DNA of 64,000 nt from Hyphomicrobiales bacterium (GCA_900473795.1 UCMT01000012.1:62001-126000), one strand, 5' to 3'; positions 53,996 to 63,689 are shown, numbered from the stretch's first letter. The notes: generated by a model not told the origin, from the sequence alone. Program-made: numbers and translations.

Positions 53996-54806
53996 GGGGT
54001 TCGCCGTCTTTGCCCTCCCACCTCAGCCGCTTGTAGTCGAAGCCGTATTCGAGCGTCGGCTTGACGATCGCGAAATAGGGCGAAAGATCGAAATCGCGCG
54101 GCGTATAGAGCGAATGATGACGAATATGCAGGATTTCTGAGCGCGAATAATGCGACGTCGCCGCGGCCCGGCCGGGCGCGCGGGTAATCTCCGGCAGGAT
54201 CGGATAGCGGATCTGCTCGAAGGCTTGTGCAATCAGCGTCGAGCAGATGGCACGCGTCGGATCCCCGGATCCGAAGGCCAGCATCCGGCGGCGCCAGCGC
54301 ACCGGCACCGGCGGTGCCGGCAGGAAATACCTGAGCATGTCCACGATGTTCTTCATGTCGTATTTCAGGCCGAGCCGCGAGATCATGAAGGACAGGACCA
54401 TGTCCCGGTCTTCCGGCGTCAACCCGATGGGCCGGCAGATGCGCGTATTGTAGGTGGAGTATTTTCGAAGCGGCACCGCGACACATCCCTGGCCGAGGTT
54501 GACCTCGATCAGTTGCGGCCGATCGATCACCGGCAGCGTCGCCTCGTCGAGCGTCAGCGGGATTTCGTCGCCGGCAAAGAAGGCGGCGTGTGACCAGGTC
54601 GACTGGGTCAGATACTTGATGACCGCCGAGACTTTCTGATTGCCCTCGATCAGGAGAATGTCACCGGGGCGCAGCGTGCGGGCGAGCGTCTCCGGATCGG
54701 ACGGCGTATAGGGCTCATAGCCCGATGTCTTCGTCGTCAGCCTTTCAGCCATCGCTAGGCCGAGGCGATCGAGAAGCGTATCCTTGCTGGACAGGAGCGG
54801 GTTCAT
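53979..54806 (-). CDS. YiiX-like permuted NlpC/P60 (papain-fold) hydrolase
   Basis: This 275-residue protein has the permuted papain order of the YiiX/YebB group: His first in STWSHAAFFAGDE, Cys later in AICSTLIAQAFEQI. GDILLIEGNQKVSAVIKYLTQ is the usual N-terminal part. Such enzymes are thought to hydrolyse lipids or peptides in the envelope, though substrates are mostly unknown. No signal peptide is seen. An upstream in-frame TTG at 54845 gives 13 more residues and cannot be excluded. It is convergent with cfa, overlapping by 17 bp. Confidence 0.82.
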   Translation of the reverse strand: MNPLLSSKDTLLDRLGLAMAERLTTKTSGYEPYTPSDPETLARTLRPGDILLIEGNQKVSAVIKYLTQSTWSHAAFFAGDEIPLTLDEATLPVIDRPQLIEVNLGQGCVAVPLRKYSTYNTRICRPIGLTPEDRDMVLSFMISRLGLKYDMKNIVDMLRYFLPAPPVPVRWRRRMLAFGSGDPTRAICSTLIAQAFEQIRYPILPEITRAPGRAAATSHYSRSEILHIRHHSLYTPRDFDLSPYFAIVKPTLEYGFDYKRLRWEGKDGEPLIEKY

Positions 54807-54894
54807 GCGGTCCGAGCTTTCGGGAAAGCGTTCATCCTCTGACAATGTAGGGAGTTATCCTGCTCGCTGTCGAGTCTGGGGCGGCCGTTTCGCC

Positions 54895-54938
54895 TTGACC
54901 TTTTCGTGATGCCTGCCTATTTTTAGAATAATTCTAAA
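54895..54938 (+). promoter_or_regulatory. mbfA promoter overlapped by an Irr-type iron control element
   Basis: TTGACC (54895-54900) and TATTTT (54918-54923) are separated by 17 bases. The 17-bp perfect palindrome TTTAGAATAATTCTAAA (54922-54938) starts within the -10 and covers the likely transcription start. This is the classical ICE form bound by Irr, which would repress mbfA when iron is low. Confidence 0.85.
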
Positions 54939-54954
54939 CTAGGCATTGCACATC

Positions 54955-55938
54955 ATGTTTTCACGTCTGTTTTCCGGTTCCAAACGCAGCCTGTCATCGC
55001 TTTCCGAACAGGAGGTTCTGGCGCTCGCCATATCCTCGGAAGAGGACGACGGCCGCATCTATCAGGCCTATGGGCAACTCCTGAAGGACAGGTACCCGGA
55101 TTCGGCCAGGATTTTCGAGGACATGGCCGAGGTGGAAAACACCCACAAGAACATGCTGATCGACATGCATCGCCGCCGCTTCGGCGAGCGGATTCCGCTG
55201 ATCCGGCGCGAACATGTCAACGGCTTCCTGACGCGCCGCCCGGACTGGCTGCGCCAGAACCTGTCGCTCGACGCCATGCGCCGCGAGGCGGAGGCGATGG
55301 AGACGCAGGCCTATAATTTCTACGTGGAGGCCGCAAAGAACACCTCGGACGCTTCGACCAGACAATTGCTGGGCGAACTGGCGCTGGCCGAACAGGGCCA
55401 TGAGGACGTGGCGCGTATGCTGACTGACAAGCATGTGCCGGAAGGCGTCCGCAAGAACGAAGACGACACGGCGTATCGCCAGTTTCTGCTCACCTATGTG
55501 CAGCCGGGTCTTGCCGGGCTGATGGACGGTTCGGTCTCGACGCTGGCACCGATCTTCGCCGCCGCCTTTGCCACGCAGGACACCTGGCAGACCTTCCTGG
55601 TTGGCCTTTCGGCCTCCGTCGGCGCCGGCATATCGATGGGCTTCACCGAGGCGGCACATGACGACGGCAAGCTTTCGGGCCGCGGCTCGCCGCTCAAGCG
55701 TGGCCTTTCCTGCGGCATCATGACGGCGCTCGGCGGGCTTGGGCACGCCCTGCCCTATCTCATTCCGCATTTCTGGACGGCGACGATCATCGCCGGGATC
55801 GTCGTCTTCTTCGAACTCTGGGCAATCGCCTTCATCCAGAACAAATATATGGAAACCCCTTTCCTGCGCGCCGCTTTCCAGGTGGTCATCGGCGGCAGCC
55901 TGGTACTGGCGGCGGGGGTACTGATCGGGAATGCGTGA
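54955..55938 (+). CDS. mbfA: Iron exporter MbfA (erythrin-VIT1 fusion)
   Basis: This 327-residue inner-membrane iron/manganese exporter has an N-terminal ferritin-like (erythrin) domain of about 160 residues with di-iron Glu/His positions (ISSEEDDGRIYQAYG, FEDMAEVENTHKNML, EAMETQAYNFYVEAA, ELALAEQGHEDVARML). A VIT1-type membrane domain follows (QFLLTYVQPGLAGLMDGSVSTLAPIF, ASVGAGISMGFTEAAHDDG). MbfA protects against iron and peroxide stress in Agrobacterium and Bradyrhizobium. The ATG at 54955 is used; ribosome site weak. Confidence 0.92.
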   Translation: MFSRLFSGSKRSLSSLSEQEVLALAISSEEDDGRIYQAYGQLLKDRYPDSARIFEDMAEVENTHKNMLIDMHRRRFGERIPLIRREHVNGFLTRRPDWLRQNLSLDAMRREAEAMETQAYNFYVEAAKNTSDASTRQLLGELALAEQGHEDVARMLTDKHVPEGVRKNEDDTAYRQFLLTYVQPGLAGLMDGSVSTLAPIFAAAFATQDTWQTFLVGLSASVGAGISMGFTEAAHDDGKLSGRGSPLKRGLSCGIMTALGGLGHALPYLIPHFWTATIIAGIVVFFELWAIAFIQNKYMETPFLRAAFQVVIGGSLVLAAGVLIGNA

Positions 55939-56038
55939 GCGGCAGGAGGCGCGACGCAGAGAAATGCAAAGAAGTCCGTACCGTCAAGGACCTCATTCTG
56001 GAATTGGTTCGGCTCCACGTCAAAACCGCAACGCGTGA

Positions 56039-56608
56039 TTATGCAATGAAATCCGCTACCCCGCCGTCGAGCCTATAAAATCCGTCCTGGGGTACGGGTA
56101 GCTCCAGCATTTCGCGTCGAGACAGGCCGAGATATACGCCTCGTATTATCCGGCCGGTCAGCCCATGTGAAATGGCAATTGTCGGGCCGGATATGTCCGA
56201 TAGCCACTCCGTTACACGAAGGTGCACATCGTCGAATGTTTCACCATCCGGAGCCCGAAAAAACCAATCAAATGCATCCGCGCCGATCAAAGCCCCAGGA
56301 TATTCCATGTCGATTTCATAGTGGGTCATGCCGTCCCATGCGCCCACCGTCACTTCCATCAAGCGCGGCTCATCCCTGGTTGGCAAAGGGATTGACCGCG
56401 TGATGCGCGCCGCTGTTTCCAATGCCCGGCCGAGCGGAGATACCTGGATTTCGAATGTTCTTTCACGGCCGTGGATTTCGCGCGCCAACCGTTTGCCAAC
56501 TTGATCGGCTTGCTCAATTCCACGCGGCGTGAGCGGAGAGTCCTTTTGACCCTGAAATCGACCCGCTATATTCCAAGCTGTTTCTCCATGGCGGAGCAAA
56601 TAGATCAT
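56039..56608 (-). CDS. Histidine phosphatase family protein
   Basis: This 189-residue phosphoglycerate mutase-like phosphatase has the catalytic RHG motif (LLRHGETAWN), with H7 near the N-terminus, the Glu region in RLMEVTVGAWDG, and the second His in TIAISHGLTGRII. It may act on phosphosugars or alpha-ribazole phosphate; the substrate is open. Base composition is somewhat less GC-rich than its neighbours. Confidence 0.88.
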   Translation of the reverse strand: MIYLLRHGETAWNIAGRFQGQKDSPLTPRGIEQADQVGKRLAREIHGRERTFEIQVSPLGRALETAARITRSIPLPTRDEPRLMEVTVGAWDGMTHYEIDMEYPGALIGADAFDWFFRAPDGETFDDVHLRVTEWLSDISGPTIAISHGLTGRIIRGVYLGLSRREMLELPVPQDGFYRLDGGVADFIA

Positions 56609-56738
56609 CTCTTGGCATCCGCAATTTCGATGAGGTGACAGAGTTTACGGCCAATGGATACTGCGCGAACCTGCGCGTCCACGGCGGTTGAGGGGCCAAA
56701 CCTTTGGAGCCCCTCTTTAAATTTGCGAATTTTGGATC

Positions 56739-57359
56739 TTAGTTCCCAACCGAACCGACCAGCACTTCCGCGCCGTTTTCGATAGTGACCCAGCGGCCGG
56801 TGTTGAAGGAGGCCTGACGCTTCAAAAAGCGGTAGGGTGTCTTCGTCCAGAGTTTTACGCCGTTTTCGAGATTGTCGAGGATGAAATCGCCCTGGGCCGT
56901 GCGCACGGTCAGAACCGCGTGGCCCTCGCCGTCCGGCTTGCGGACGACGGTGATCAGAAGATCAGACGGCGAAAAGCCCTTCTCCATCAGGCGCTTGCGC
57001 TTCAACAGCACGAAGTCCTCGCAGTCGCCCGCCGTCGTCGGATAGGCCCAGACCTCATCCTTGCCGTAGAGGTCCATGTCGGTCATCGGGGTTATTTCGC
57101 GATTGACGGTGAGATTGACCTCGCGGATGACCGACCAGCCGAAATCGGTGACGCGTGGCGCAGTCGAGGACTTGGACTTGATCTCGCATTCGGCACGATG
57201 GGACTGGCAGAACTCGTAGTGACCGATCGGCTGGGAGGTGATGGCGCCCGTCTGCATCGAGAGGGCTGTTGCCGATGGCGCCGGAATTGCCGCGCCTGCC
57301 GATGCGAAAACAGCCGCGATTGCCACGACCATTTTCTTTACCCCAGTCAACTGCGCCAT
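56739..57359 (-). CDS. Bacterial transglutaminase-like cysteine peptidase (BTLCP family), second copy
   Basis: This 206-residue exported protein is a paralogue of the one at 15925-16485. It has a signal peptide (MVVAIAAVFASAGAAIPAPS) and the same catalytic pattern: Cys in GDCEDFVLLKRKRL, His in GEGHAVLTVRT, Asp in LDNLENGV. Both share the leader-domain segments CxxHxxxC-E (FCQSHRAECEIKSKS versus YCLDHIAECTKSSKS). AGGGGA lies before the ATG. A TTAA-N7-TTAA box lies about 115-130 bp upstream. Confidence 0.88.
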   Translation of the reverse strand: MAQLTGVKKMVVAIAAVFASAGAAIPAPSATALSMQTGAITSQPIGHYEFCQSHRAECEIKSKSSTAPRVTDFGWSVIREVNLTVNREITPMTDMDLYGKDEVWAYPTTAGDCEDFVLLKRKRLMEKGFSPSDLLITVVRKPDGEGHAVLTVRTAQGDFILDNLENGVKLWTKTPYRFLKRQASFNTGRWVTIENGAEVLVGSVGN

Positions 57360-57474
57360 ACACGTCCCCTGTGGCGCGGCCTTCTCCTGAAACAGTTCCG
57401 AAGAATCCCCGCGAAAAGCTGAAAATCTGACGCCAGCTTTCGCAATCGATCCCCATCGCGAGCTGCTCTAATCG

Positions 57475-57489
57475 TTAACAAAGAGTTAA
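57475..57489. promoter_or_regulatory. CtrA-type box TTAA-N7-TTAA
   Basis: TTAA (57475-57478) and TTAA (57486-57489) are separated by exactly 7 bases, the consensus for the alphaproteobacterial cell-cycle regulator CtrA. It lies upstream of the transglutaminase-like peptidase gene (start 57359), about 116 bp from its ATG. Confidence 0.5.
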
Positions 57490-57588
57490 CAGTGCGCCAG
57501 AAACGAAGTCAATCTGCAGAATTGGGGATTGCTGGATATGGTTAAAATGCGCGGCAAATCGGCATTGCAGCTGAATTACCGCGCGTTT

Positions 57589-58392
57589 TCAGGCCGTTAC
57601 CATACCGTCGACGGCGGCCAGCATGCGCTCGATGTCCTCCGGGCGCGACAAGCGGTGATCGCCGTCGCGGATCAATGTCATGACGACATCGTCGGACGGC
57701 AGGTGTTCCATCAGCTTCAATGCATGGCCATACGGCACATCCGGATCCCGCATGCCCTGCAGGATATGCACCGGGCAACCGGTCTCGATGATGCCCTGGA
57801 GCACGCGGTTGTCGCGTCCGTCCTCGATCAGCCTTGCAGTAAAGATGTTCGGGTCCGGGCCATAGGGCGTCGGCTCCTCGAAATAGCCGCGCTCGGCAAG
57901 GGATGCACGCTCGGCATCCGTCAGGTTCGGCTCGATGAGTTCGCTGGTGAAATCCGGCGCCGGCGCGATCAGCACGAGGCCGGCGATGCGACCGCCCTGC
58001 CCGCGGGCGCGCAGTTCGGCAATCAGCCGAAGCGCGATCCAGCCGCCCATCGACGAGCCGATCAACACCATTCGCTTGGGGTCGACGTGGTCCAGTACCG
58101 CAAGGCTTTCTTCCAGCCACCGCGAAATCGTTCCGTCCGTGAAGGCGCCGCCGGAGACGCCGTGGCCGGAATAGTCGAAGCGGATGCAGGCGGCACCGGC
58201 CTCTTCGGCGTGGCGTTCGAGTTCGACCGCCTTGGTGCCGACCATGTCAGACCGGTATCCGCCGAGCCAGACGAGTGTCGGCAGCGATTTGCCCCTTGCC
58301 GCGGGCAGAATGCGCATGGCGATCCGGCGTGATTCCACGCCGCTGCCGACATCGAGATAGTCAGGCTCTGCGTCTGAGTTTGGCAATGACAT
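57589..58392 (-). CDS. Alpha/beta hydrolase, ABHD10-like
   Basis: This 267-residue serine hydrolase has the nucleophile elbow GSSMGG, Asp in MRDPDVPYGHA and His in DGDHRLSRPED. The pattern LVWLGGYRSDMVGTKA and RFDYSGHGVSGG matches bacterial homologues of ABHD10, a depalmitoylating thioesterase and glucuronide esterase in mitochondria. The bacterial substrate is unknown. The ATG at 58392 follows AGGAAAAG; an in-frame TTG sits just before. Confidence 0.87.
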   Translation of the reverse strand: MSLPNSDAEPDYLDVGSGVESRRIAMRILPAARGKSLPTLVWLGGYRSDMVGTKAVELERHAEEAGAACIRFDYSGHGVSGGAFTDGTISRWLEESLAVLDHVDPKRMVLIGSSMGGWIALRLIAELRARGQGGRIAGLVLIAPAPDFTSELIEPNLTDAERASLAERGYFEEPTPYGPDPNIFTARLIEDGRDNRVLQGIIETGCPVHILQGMRDPDVPYGHALKLMEHLPSDDVVMTLIRDGDHRLSRPEDIERMLAAVDGMVTA

Positions 58393-58607
58393 CAAGTCTT
58401 TTCCTTTTTTTGAGCGCTTCTCGCTGTTTTTCTTTCTAAAACAGATTCTCCGAGAGCCTGACAGGTGGTGATTTCTGCAAAAAGCTGTGGTATTGACTTT
58501 CCGGCAGCAATTTCCACATGACGGTCCATCGGCAGTTGAACGGCATTTTGCCGGGATATCGCGCTACCGTCAGGCATTCCATTTAACAGCTCGAGGAGAG
58601 TACGACC

Positions 58608-59144
58608 ATTCGCAGACCGTTCAAAACGGACGCCCCGACAAAAGACGGGCCCCGCTCTAACAAGGAAATCCGGGTTCCCCGGGTTCAGCTCATCGACGCC
58701 GAAGGTGTCAACCACGGCAGCATCCCCACAGATCAGGCATTGCGCATGGCAGAGGAGGCCGGCCTTGACCTCGTGGAGATTTCACCGAACGCTGAAACGC
58801 CGGTGTGCAAGATCCTTGATCTGGGCAAGCTGAAATACGCAACGCAGAAAAAGGCGGCCGAGGCGCGCAAGAAGCAGAAGATCATCGAGATCAAGGAGAT
58901 CAAGATGCGTCCGAACATCGACACGCACGATTACGACGTGAAGATGAGAGCGATGAACCGCTTCTTCGAAGAAGGCGACAAGGTCAAGGTGACCCTGAAG
59001 TTCCGTGGCCGCGAAATGGCGCACCAGGAACTCGGTTTGAAGCTTCTGCTGCAGGTGAAGGAAGACACACTGTCAATCGCCAAGGTCGAAGCCGAGCCGA
59101 AGCTTGAAGGCCGTCAGATGATGATGGTGCTGGCGCCGAAGTAA
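58608..59144 (+). CDS. infC: Translation initiation factor IF-3, ATT start codon
   Basis: This 178-residue factor prevents 30S/50S association and proofreads the start codon. The start is the rare ATT at 58608, preceded by GAGGAGAG at 8 bases. It opens the IF-3 N-terminal domain [29 protein letters not shown], read with initiator Met. The next ATG (58746) would delete 46 residues of the N-terminal domain. The C-terminal domain carries [25 protein letters not shown] non-ATG start is the basis of IF-3 autoregulation in enteric bacteria. A terminator follows. Confidence 0.93.
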   Translation: MRRPFKTDAPTKDGPRSNKEIRVPRVQLIDAEGVNHGSIPTDQALRMAEEAGLDLVEISPNAETPVCKILDLGKLKYATQKKAAEARKKQKIIEIKEIKMRPNIDTHDYDVKMRAMNRFFEEGDKVKVTLKFRGREMAHQELGLKLLLQVKEDTLSIAKVEAEPKLEGRQMMMVLAPK

Positions 59145-59173
59145 GCGCCGTGCTTTCAGGTTCGATCCTGATG

Positions 59174-59198
59174 AAAGCCGCCGAACAGGCGGCTTTTT
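59174..59198 (+). terminator. Rho-independent terminator of infC
   Basis: AAAGCCGCC (59174-59182) pairs with GGCGGCTTT (59188-59196), with a GAACA loop and T run to 59198. It separates infC from rpmI. Confidence 0.88.
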
Positions 59199-59249
59199 CA
59201 TATCTGGTGCCGGCAATGCGGAAATATCGGCGCGTTTGCCTCAATCCCA

Positions 59250-59277
59250 TTGCACTTTGCGGGCGCTTCGGTTACAA
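59250..59277 (+). promoter_or_regulatory. Candidate promoter of rpmI-rplT
   Basis: TTGCAC (59250-59255) and TTACAA (59272-59277) are 16 bases apart, between the infC terminator and rpmI. Confidence 0.45.
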
Positions 59278-59378
59278 GCCCCCGTCCGAACGGTCCGGCA
59301 GGGCATGCCGTGGCCGTTCTTTACGCTGGAGACGACCTCGTCAGTCGATCTCGAAATCAAGAAAAATGGAGTAGCAAA

Positions 59379-59582
59379 ATGCCCAAGATGAAGACGAAAT
59401 CCTCTGCCAAGAAGCGGTTCAAGATCACCGCAACCGGCAAGGTCATGGCAGCTGCCGCAGGCAAGCGTCATGGCATGATCAAGCGGTCCAACAAGTTCAT
59501 TCGCGATGCGCGTGGCACCATGGTGCTTGCAGAGCCTGATGGCAAGAAGGTCATCAAGAACTACCTGCCCAACGGTCTCTAA
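59379..59582 (+). CDS. rpmI: 50S ribosomal protein L35
   Basis: This 67-residue basic ribosomal protein reads [20 protein letters not shown] and has the conserved [21 protein letters not shown] lies 9 bases before the ATG. It lies 38 bp before rplT. Confidence 0.96.
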   Translation: MPKMKTKSSAKKRFKITATGKVMAAAAGKRHGMIKRSNKFIRDARGTMVLAEPDGKKVIKNYLPNGL

Positions 59583-59620
59583 GACTTCAGGCACTTTTGG
59601 ATTTTTAAGGAGATCATGAC

Positions 59621-60025
59621 ATGGCACGTGTAAAACGCGGCGTAGCAGCTCACGCCAAGCACAAGAAGACACTCAAGGCAGCCAAGGGCTTCTACGGCCG
59701 CCGCAAGAACACCATCCGCGCCGCCAAGGCTGCGGTGGACCGTTCGAAGGCTTTTGCCTACCGCGACCGCAAGGTCAACAAGCGCAATTTCCGCGCTCTC
59801 TGGATCCAGCGCATCAACGCTGCCGTCCGCGAACACGGCCTGACCTACGGCCGCTTCATCGACGGCCTCTCCAAGGCTGGCATCGAAGTCGACCGCAAGG
59901 TTCTGTCCGACATGGCAATCCATGAGACGGAAGCATTCGGCGCGCTCGTCGCTGCTGCCAAGAAGGCGCTTGAATACCTCAAGGACGCAGGCACCACCAA
60001 CGAGTTTGAAAGCGCGGTTCGTTAA
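59621..60025 (+). CDS. rplT: 50S ribosomal protein L20
   Basis: This 134-residue assembly protein of the 50S subunit reads [23 protein letters not shown], with the 23S rRNA-binding basic N-terminal extension and [20 protein letters not shown]. It is followed by a structured region before pheS. Confidence 0.97.
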   Translation: MARVKRGVAAHAKHKKTLKAAKGFYGRRKNTIRAAKAAVDRSKAFAYRDRKVNKRNFRALWIQRINAAVREHGLTYGRFIDGLSKAGIEVDRKVLSDMAIHETEAFGALVAAAKKALEYLKDAGTTNEFESAVR

Positions 60026-60026
60026 G

Positions 60027-60076
60027 ACCAGCGCTTCCCAAGCCTTTGCTATTTTAATTGGGAAACCCGCGCTGGT
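60027..60076 (+). promoter_or_regulatory. Alternative (antiterminator-like) hairpin upstream of pheS
   Basis: ACCAGCGC (60027-60034) pairs with GCGCTGGT (60069-60076), and TTCCCAA (60035-60041) with TTGGGAA (60058-60064), leaving ACCC bulged. It uses the same bases 60065-60072 as the terminator, so the two folds exclude each other. Confidence 0.55.
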
Positions 60077-60095
60077 ACGGCTGGCGCGGGTTTTT
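60063..60095 (+). terminator. Rho-independent terminator between rplT and pheS, possible attenuator
   Basis: AAACCCGCGC (60063-60072) pairs with GCGCGGGTTT (60084-60093), followed by more T. The upstream arm can alternatively pair with 60027-60034, so read-through into pheS may be controlled. Confidence 0.82.
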
Positions 60096-60121
60096 CTTTG
60101 ACCGATCACGGGAAATGAACC

Positions 60122-61207
60122 ATGTCCGATCTGCAAGCACTGAAAGAGAAGCTGCTGACCGAGGTGACGGGAGCAGGTGACGAGGCGGCCATCGAAGCCG
60201 TGCGCGTCAATGCACTCGGCAAGAAGGGCTCGATCTCCGAGCTCCTGAAGACGCTCGGCACCATGTCGCCGGAAGAGCGCCAGACACGGGGTGCTGCGAT
60301 CAACGCGCTGAAGACCGACGTCTTCGACGCGATCACGGCGCGCAAGTCGGCGCTGAAGGACGCGGCAATCGCCGAACGGCTTGCCCGCGAGACCGTCGAT
60401 ATCAGCCTGCCGGTGCGCTCTTCCCCCGCTGAGCGCGGCCGGATCCACCCGATCAGCCAGATCATCGACGAGATCACCGCGATCTTCGCCGACATGGGTT
60501 TCTCGATCGCCGAAGGTCCGGATATCGAGACCGACTATTATAACTTCACCGCGCTGAACTTCCCCGAAGGCCACCCGGCGCGCGAGATGCACGACACCTT
60601 CTTCTTCAATCCGGACGAAAACGGCGAGCGCAAGGTGCTGCGCACCCACACGTCGCCGGTGCAAGTGCGCACCATGGAGGCGCAAAAGCCGCCGATCCGC
60701 ATCATCATCCCCGGCAAGACCTACCGGCAGGACAGTGACGCGACGCACTCGCCGATGTTCCACCAGGTCGAGGGTCTCGTCGTCGACACCAAGTCGAACG
60801 TCGCCAACATGCGCTGGATTCTCGAGGAGTTCTGCAAGGCCTTCTTCGAGGTGGACGATGTGACGATGCGCTTCCGCCCGTCCTTCTTCCCCTTCACCGA
60901 GCCGTCTTTCGAGGTCGACATCCAGTGCGACCGTTCGTCCGGCCCGATCGTCAAGTTCGGCGAAGGCACCGACTGGATGGAAATCCTCGGCTGCGGCATG
61001 GTGCATCCGAACGTCCTGCGCGCCGGCGGTCTCGATCCCGACGTCTACCAGGGCTTTGCCTGGGGCATGGGCCTCGACCGCATCGCCATGCTGAAATACG
61101 GCATGCCGGACCTGCGCAACTTCTTCGACGCCGACGTGCGCTGGATGAGCCACTACGGCTTCCGCCCGCTCGACATGCCGACGCTGTTTGGCGGCTTGAG
61201 CGCGTAA
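60122..61207 (+). CDS. pheS: Phenylalanyl-tRNA synthetase alpha subunit
   Basis: This 361-residue class II synthetase catalytic subunit has a coiled-coil N-terminus and motif 1 [18 protein letters not shown]. Motif 2 is near [21 protein letters not shown], and motif 3 reads [21 protein letters not shown]. It is paired with pheT 55 bp downstream. It charges tRNA-Phe as an alpha2-beta2 tetramer. Confidence 0.97.
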   Translation: MSDLQALKEKLLTEVTGAGDEAAIEAVRVNALGKKGSISELLKTLGTMSPEERQTRGAAINALKTDVFDAITARKSALKDAAIAERLARETVDISLPVRSSPAERGRIHPISQIIDEITAIFADMGFSIAEGPDIETDYYNFTALNFPEGHPAREMHDTFFFNPDENGERKVLRTHTSPVQVRTMEAQKPPIRIIIPGKTYRQDSDATHSPMFHQVEGLVVDTKSNVANMRWILEEFCKAFFEVDDVTMRFRPSFFPFTEPSFEVDIQCDRSSGPIVKFGEGTDWMEILGCGMVHPNVLRAGGLDPDVYQGFAWGMGLDRIAMLKYGMPDLRNFFDADVRWMSHYGFRPLDMPTLFGGLSA

Positions 61208-61262
61208 ACAGCCGACGACATTCAGGCCTGCGGGCCACCCGTATGATGAGAAGAGAACCGCA

Positions 61263-63689
61263 ATGAAATTCACGCTTTCCTGGCTGAAAGAGCATCTGGA
61301 AACGGATGCGACCCTTGAACAGATCTGCGAGCGCCTGACGGCGATCGGGCTGGAAGTCGAGGATGTCGACGACAAGGCCGCGTTCAAGCCCTTCGTCATC
61401 GCCAAGGTCGTCTCGGCGGAAAAACATCCGCAGGCCGACAAGCTGAAGGTGCTGATGGTCGATACCGGCGCCGGCGCCCCCGTTCAGGTCGTCTGCGGCG
61501 CGCCGAATGCGCGCGCCGGCCTCGTCGGCGCTTTTGCGGCGCCTGGCAACTACGTTCCGGGCATCGACGTGACGCTGTCCGTCGGCAATATCCGTGGCGT
61601 CGAGAGCCACGGCATGATGTGCTCGGAGAAAGAGCTGCAGATTTCCGACAGCCATGATGGCATCATCGACCTGCCAGCGGATGCGCCGGTCGGAACGAGC
61701 TTCGCCGCCTATGCCGGGCTCGACGATCCGATGATCGAGATCAATCTGACGCCCAACCGTCCGGACTGCACCAGCGTCCACGGCATCGCCCGCGATCTGG
61801 CCGCTTCCGGCCTCGGCACGCTGAAGGCAGCGCCGCAACCGACCTTCGCTGTCGAGGGCGCAACGACGACCAAGGTGAAGCTCGATCTCGGTGAAGACAG
61901 CCATCTCTGCCCCGGCTTTGCGCTTCGCCTCGTGCGCGGCGTCAGGAACGGCCCGAGCCCGAAATGGATGCAGCAGCGGCTCATCGCCATCGGCCTCAGG
62001 CCGATCAATGCGCTGGTCGACGTCACCAACTACATGACCTTCGACCAGGGCCGGCCGCTGCACGTCTTCGACGCCGCCAAGGTCACCGGCAACCTCACCG
62101 TTCGCCGCGCGAAAGAGGGTGAAAAGGTCCTGGCGCTCGACACCCGTGAATACACGCTCTCGCCTTCGAACGTCATCATTGCCGATGAAGACGGCATCGA
62201 ATCGATCGGCGGCATCATGGGCGGCGAACATTCCGGCTGCGACGAGAACACAGCCGACGTGCTGATCGAATCCGCACTTTGGGACCCGATGAACATTGCC
62301 AAGACCGGCCGCACGCTCGGCATCATCAGCGATGCCCGCTACCGCTTCGAGCGCGGCGCCGATCCGGAATACATGGTGCCCGGCCTCGAGCGGGCCACGC
62401 AGCTGGTCATCGACATCTGCGGCGGCACGGCGGCGAAAACCGACGTGGTCGGCTATGCCGGCTATGCCCCAAAGGTCGTTGATTTCCCGGTCTCCGAAGT
62501 CAAGCGCCTGACCGGCCTCGAGGTCAGCTCCGAAGAAAGCGTCGCGATCCTCCAGGGTCTCGGCTTCGGTGTCGAGGGCTCCGGTGAACGTGTCTCGGTG
62601 TCCGTTCCCTCCTGGCGGCCGGATGTCGATGGCAAGGCGGACCTCGTCGAGGAAGTCATGCGCATCCACGGCGTCGACAACATCAAGCCGGAGCCGATCG
62701 AAAGCCTCGGCTCCGTCAACGGCAAGATCCTGACGACCTTGCAGATCCGCACGCGGCAGGCCAAGCGGGCGCTTGCCGCACGCGGCATGCTGGAGGCGGT
62801 CACCTGGTCGTTCATCTCCAAGGCGCAGGCCGAGCTTTTCGGCGGCGGCGCTAAAAGCCTTTCGCTGGCTAACCCGATAGCGGCCGACATGTCCGATATG
62901 CGACCGTCGCTGCTGCCGGGCCTTTTGACCGCGGCGCAGCGCAACGCCGACAAGGGCTTTGGCGACGTGGCGATCTTCGAGGTTTCCGGCACCTATGAAA
63001 ACGATACGCCATCAGGCCAGCGCCGCGTTGCCGGCGGCATCCGCCGCGGCACGGCATCGCTGTCCGGCGCCGGACGTTCCTGGTCGAATGCAGCCAAGGG
63101 CGGCGGCAAGCCGGTCGACGTCTTCGACGCCAAGGCCGACGCGATTGCCGTTCTCGAAGCCTGCGGCGTGCCGATGGGCAATGTCCAGTTCGAGGCCGGC
63201 GGCCCGTCCTGGTATCACCCGGGCCGTTCCGGCACGATCAAGCTCGGCCCGAAGATCGTGCTCGGCCATTTCGGCGAGTTCCATCCGAAGGTTCTGGAAG
63301 AGCTCGATGTTTCCGGCGCGCTCTCGGGCTTCGAAGTCTATGTCGACGCCATGCCCGAGCCGAAGAAGAAGGCTACCCGCACCAAGCCGGCGCTGGAGCT
63401 TTCGCCCTTCCAGGCCGTCAAGCGCGACTTCGCCTTCGTCGTCGACAAGGCCGTCGAGGCCGGCGCGATCCTCAAGGCCGCGTCGAGCGCCGACCGCAAG
63501 CTGGTGACCGGCGTCAACGTCTTCGACGTCTTCGAAGGCGCCGCGCTCGGCGAAGGCAAGAAGTCGGTAGCGATCGAAGTCGTCATCCAGCCGGCGGAAC
63601 GCACACTGACCGACGAGGATTTCGAAGCCCTGACCGGCAAGATCATTGCCAATGTGACGAAGAGCACCGGCGGGGTTCTACGGGCCTAG
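61263..63689 (+). CDS. pheT: Phenylalanyl-tRNA synthetase beta subunit
   Basis: This 808-residue subunit has an N-terminal tRNA-binding (EMAP-like) domain ([21 protein letters not shown]) and the B3/B4 editing domain ([40 protein letters not shown]). The B5 domain and the degenerate synthetase core follow, and a C-terminal ferredoxin-fold anticodon-binding domain ([21 protein letters not shown]) closes the protein. It follows pheS in one operon. Confidence 0.97.
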   Translation: MKFTLSWLKEHLETDATLEQICERLTAIGLEVEDVDDKAAFKPFVIAKVVSAEKHPQADKLKVLMVDTGAGAPVQVVCGAPNARAGLVGAFAAPGNYVPGIDVTLSVGNIRGVESHGMMCSEKELQISDSHDGIIDLPADAPVGTSFAAYAGLDDPMIEINLTPNRPDCTSVHGIARDLAASGLGTLKAAPQPTFAVEGATTTKVKLDLGEDSHLCPGFALRLVRGVRNGPSPKWMQQRLIAIGLRPINALVDVTNYMTFDQGRPLHVFDAAKVTGNLTVRRAKEGEKVLALDTREYTLSPSNVIIADEDGIESIGGIMGGEHSGCDENTADVLIESALWDPMNIAKTGRTLGIISDARYRFERGADPEYMVPGLERATQLVIDICGGTAAKTDVVGYAGYAPKVVDFPVSEVKRLTGLEVSSEESVAILQGLGFGVEGSGERVSVSVPSWRPDVDGKADLVEEVMRIHGVDNIKPEPIESLGSVNGKILTTLQIRTRQAKRALAARGMLEAVTWSFISKAQAELFGGGAKSLSLANPIAADMSDMRPSLLPGLLTAAQRNADKGFGDVAIFEVSGTYENDTPSGQRRVAGGIRRGTASLSGAGRSWSNAAKGGGKPVDVFDAKADAIAVLEACGVPMGNVQFEAGGPSWYHPGRSGTIKLGPKIVLGHFGEFHPKVLEELDVSGALSGFEVYVDAMPEPKKKATRTKPALELSPFQAVKRDFAFVVDKAVEAGAILKAASSADRKLVTGVNVFDVFEGAALGEGKKSVAIEVVIQPAERTLTDEDFEALTGKIIANVTKSTGGVLRA

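Noticed and set aside
59579..62669. Long minus-strand open frames opposite rplT, pheS and pheT
   Set aside because: Complement-frame shadows of highly expressed GC-rich genes.
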